Assembly: GCF_008974285.1 (NCBI RefSeq)
Contig: NZ_BKZV01000010.1
Location: forward strand, 62,001-126,000
Direction: 5' to 3'
DNA length: 64,000 bases
From: Thermogemmatispora aurantia
GTDB lineage: Bacteria > Chloroflexota > Ktedonobacteria > Ktedonobacterales > Ktedonobacteraceae
Shown here: positions 62,029-64,000 of the stretch, piece by piece
How the letters are laid out: each line of letters opens with the position of its first letter
Position numbering within the stretch: the first letter of the stretch is position 1
Notes under the pieces: model-generated
The model's input: only the letters and a program-made list of their open reading frames with translations
Told to the model about the DNA's origin: nothing
The model's database searches: none
Made by a program: the position numbers and the translations under genes

Positions 62029-63384
62029 ATGGGATACATACCGAACACGCCCCAGGAGCAGCAGGCCATGCTTGAGCGCCTGGGCTTGCAATCGCTGGAG
62101 GACTTATTAGAGCCGGTGCCCGAGGAGGTGCGCCTGCGCCGTCCCCTCAATCTGCCGCCGGCCCTGGCCGAGCCAGACCTCAAGCGGCTGATGACAGGCA
62201 TGGCGGCCAGGAACAAGAGCCTTGATCGGGTAATCTCCTTTCTGGGTGCTGGCACCTATGAGCACGCCATTCCCAGCGTTGTCCCGCATCTACAGCGGCG
62301 CTCCGAGTTTGTGACCTCCTACACGCCTTATCAGCCGGAAGTCAGCCAGGGGATGCTGCAGGCCATCTACGAGTTTCAAACAATGGTCTGTCAGCTCACC
62401 GGTCTCGACATTGCCAATGCCTCCCTCTACGATGGTGCCACCGCTCTCGTCGAGGCCGTTTTCATGGCCCTTGGCCCGGGTGGTCAGGGAGAAGTAGTCG
62501 TCTCTGCCGGTGTTGATCCTCAATATCGGCGTGTTCTGCGCACCTACGCCCGTGCGCGCGGCTTCCGCGTGCGTGAGATAGCCACGGAGAACGGCGTCAC
62601 CTCGCTGGCCGCTTTGGAGGCTGCCGTTGGGCCGGAGACTGTGGCCGTAGCCATCCAGCAACCGAATTTCTTTGGCTGTATTGAGGATGTCAAAGCTATC
62701 GAGCCACTGGTGCATCGTCAGAGCCGCACCGTCTTTATCAGTGTCACCAGCGAGCCAGCCTCGTTCGGTCTGCTGGCCTCGCCGGCGGAGTACAAGGCCG
62801 ATATCGCTGTTGGCGAGCTGATGAGTTTCGGCAATCCGATGAGCTTCGGCGGGCCGGCCCTTGGTTTCCTGGCCGCACGTGAGCGCTTCCTGCGCCTGAT
62901 GCCCGGGCGCCTGGTCGGGCAGACCGTCGAGGAGGGCGGTGCCAAGCAGACCGGCTATGTACTGACGCTGCAGGCGCGCGAGCAGCATATTCGTCGTGAG
63001 CGCGCGACCTCTAATATCTGTACCAATCAGTCACTCCTGGCTGTCGGCGCCACCATCTATATGGCGGCCCTGGGCAAGGAGGGCCTGCGCGAGCTGGCAG
63101 CTCTCTGCTTGCACAAGGCCCACTACGCTCAGCGCCAGATCAGTGCCCTGCCCGGCTTTGATGCTGCCTTCAGCAATCCCTTCTTTGACGAATTCGTGAT
63201 CCGTCTCCCGATCTCGGCCAGTCGCTTACAGGAGCACCTGTTGCAGTACGACATCATCGGCGGCTATGACCTGGGCCGCGATTATCCCGATCTGGCTGAT
63301 CATATGCTCTTCTGCGTTACCGAGATGCGCACTCGCGATGATATCGACCGCCTGGTGGCGGCTCTCAAGGAGGTGGCGGCATGA
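62029..63384 (+). CDS. gcvPA: Glycine dehydrogenase (decarboxylating) subunit 1
   Basis: 451 residues, the N-terminal half of the split P protein. It starts MGYIPNTPQEQQAMLERLGLQSLEDLL, with the conserved FLGAGTYEHAIPSVVPHLQRRSEFVTSYTPYQPEVSQGMLQAIYEFQTM and AIQQPNFFGCIEDVKAI. It works with subunit 2, which carries the PLP lysine, to decarboxylate glycine. It overlaps the next gene by 4 bp (ATGA). Confidence 0.97.
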   Translation: MGYIPNTPQEQQAMLERLGLQSLEDLLEPVPEEVRLRRPLNLPPALAEPDLKRLMTGMAARNKSLDRVISFLGAGTYEHAIPSVVPHLQRRSEFVTSYTPYQPEVSQGMLQAIYEFQTMVCQLTGLDIANASLYDGATALVEAVFMALGPGGQGEVVVSAGVDPQYRRVLRTYARARGFRVREIATENGVTSLAALEAAVGPETVAVAIQQPNFFGCIEDVKAIEPLVHRQSRTVFISVTSEPASFGLLASPAEYKADIAVGELMSFGNPMSFGGPALGFLAARERFLRLMPGRLVGQTVEEGGAKQTGYVLTLQAREQHIRRERATSNICTNQSLLAVGATIYMAALGKEGLRELAALCLHKAHYAQRQISALPGFDAAFSNPFFDEFVIRLPISASRLQEHLLQYDIIGGYDLGRDYPDLADHMLFCVTEMRTRDDIDRLVAALKEVAA

Positions 63385-64000
63385 GCGTAGAGCCGCTGAT
63401 TTTTGAAAAAGGCGCCCCCGGACGACGCGCGGCGACGCTGCCGGCGCTCGACGTTCCTGCGGAGCCGCTGGAGAGTCTGGTGCCGCCCCATCTACTGCGC
63501 CAGGAGCCGGCCCCGCTGCCCGAGGTGAGCGAGATCGAGATCGTGCGCCACTATACCCATCTGTCGCAGCGCAACTTTGGCGTCGATACCGGCTTTTATC
63601 CGCTCGGCTCCTGCACGATGAAGTACAACCCCAAGCTGAACGAGGACATGGCTGCCCTGCCTGGCTTTGCCTTGCTCCATCCTTTGCAGCCCGAGAGCAC
63701 CGTGCAGGGAGCGATCCAGCTACAGTACGAGCTGGAGCAGTATCTGGCTGAGATCGCTGGCATGGCTCGTGTGACGCTGCAGCCCTCGGCGGGCGCGCAT
63801 GGTGAGCTGACCGGTCTGATGCTTATCAAAGCCTACCATGAACACCGCGGCGAGGGCCATCGCAATCTGGTGCTGATTCCTGACAATGCCCACGGTACCA
63901 ATCCCGCCAGCGCTACCCTGGCTGGCTACCGGGCCGTCGAGATCAAGACCGATCCGGCGACCGGTGGCCTCGATATGGACCGCCTGCGCTTGCTGCTTGA
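63381..64000 (+). CDS. gcvPB: Glycine dehydrogenase (decarboxylating) subunit 2 (3' end outside window)
   Basis: The first ~206 residues are present. Conserved parts are LIFEKGAPGRRAATLP, HYTHLSQRNFGVDTGFYPLGSCTMKYNPKLNE, LQPSAGAHGELTGLMLIKAYH and DNAHGTNPASATLAGY. The PLP-binding lysine region lies beyond the window. It is translationally coupled to gcvPA. Confidence 0.96.
   Translation, partial: MSVEPLIFEKGAPGRRAATLPALDVPAEPLESLVPPHLLRQEPAPLPEVSEIEIVRHYTHLSQRNFGVDTGFYPLGSCTMKYNPKLNEDMAALPGFALLHPLQPESTVQGAIQLQYELEQYLAEIAGMARVTLQPSAGAHGELTGLMLIKAYHEHRGEGHRNLVLIPDNAHGTNPASATLAGYRAVEIKTDPATGGLDMDRLRLLL

Overview
The window looks like chromosomal DNA of a high-GC bacterium of the Chloroflexota, most likely a Ktedonobacteria-type organism (Thermogemmatispora-like). 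This is an inference from the make-up of the division cluster, the protein style and the split glycine decarboxylase; no rRNA gene is present to confirm it. I see no tRNA, rRNA, CRISPR array or intact insertion sequence.

Layout. (1) 1-3.2 kb: end of an L-rhamnose catabolic operon (aldolase/dehydrogenase fusion, then rhamnulokinase), closed by a strong hairpin, then a convergent esterase. (2) 4.2-20 kb: a dcw division and cell-wall cluster in the order mraZ, rsmH, ftsL-like, ftsI-type PBP, small unknown, ftsW, murG, murC, murB, ftsQ, ftsA, ftsZ. It lacks murE, murF, mraY, murD and ddl. Its control region is rich: a 25-bp dyad, three DnaA-box-like sites, a promoter, and three 10-bp MraZ-type repeats. 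(3) 20.4-29.5 kb: an accessory block with two degenerate SIR2-like proteins (one fused to a nucleosidase/phosphorylase domain), two STAND-type ATPases (one with TPR repeats) and a radical SAM/SPASM maturase. This is the best candidate for an undescribed system, probably a conflict or signalling system. (4) 29.6-38.7 kb: a carbohydrate locus with two six-hairpin-type glycosidases, an ABC sugar importer (two permeases and a binding lipoprotein, no ATPase) and a LacI-family regulator, with shared short DNA elements upstream of three genes. (5) 39-43.4 kb: a radical SAM protein abutting a truncated TcmP-like fragment, then a hydrolase/flavin monooxygenase pair. (6) 44-52.9 kb: methyltransferase, DUF2330-like membrane protein, TauE-type permease, DHA2 drug-efflux transporter, queA and a TPR protein. 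(7) 53-59.9 kb: a multi-GAF histidine kinase overlapping its response regulator, a NatAB-like ABC exporter, and a divergent ABC-ATPase/LytTR fusion. (8) 60-64 kb: glycine cleavage genes gcvT, gcvH, gcvPA and gcvPB (the last cut by the window end).

How they work together: the dcw genes build and constrict the septum. The rhamnose and ABC/glycosidase loci feed plant-type sugars into metabolism. The gcv genes form one one-carbon pathway. In the accessory block the genes run in the same direction with short gaps behind a recognisable promoter, which suggests co-expression of the ATPase sensors with NAD/ATP-related putative effectors. All functions are predictions from sequence reading without database searches.
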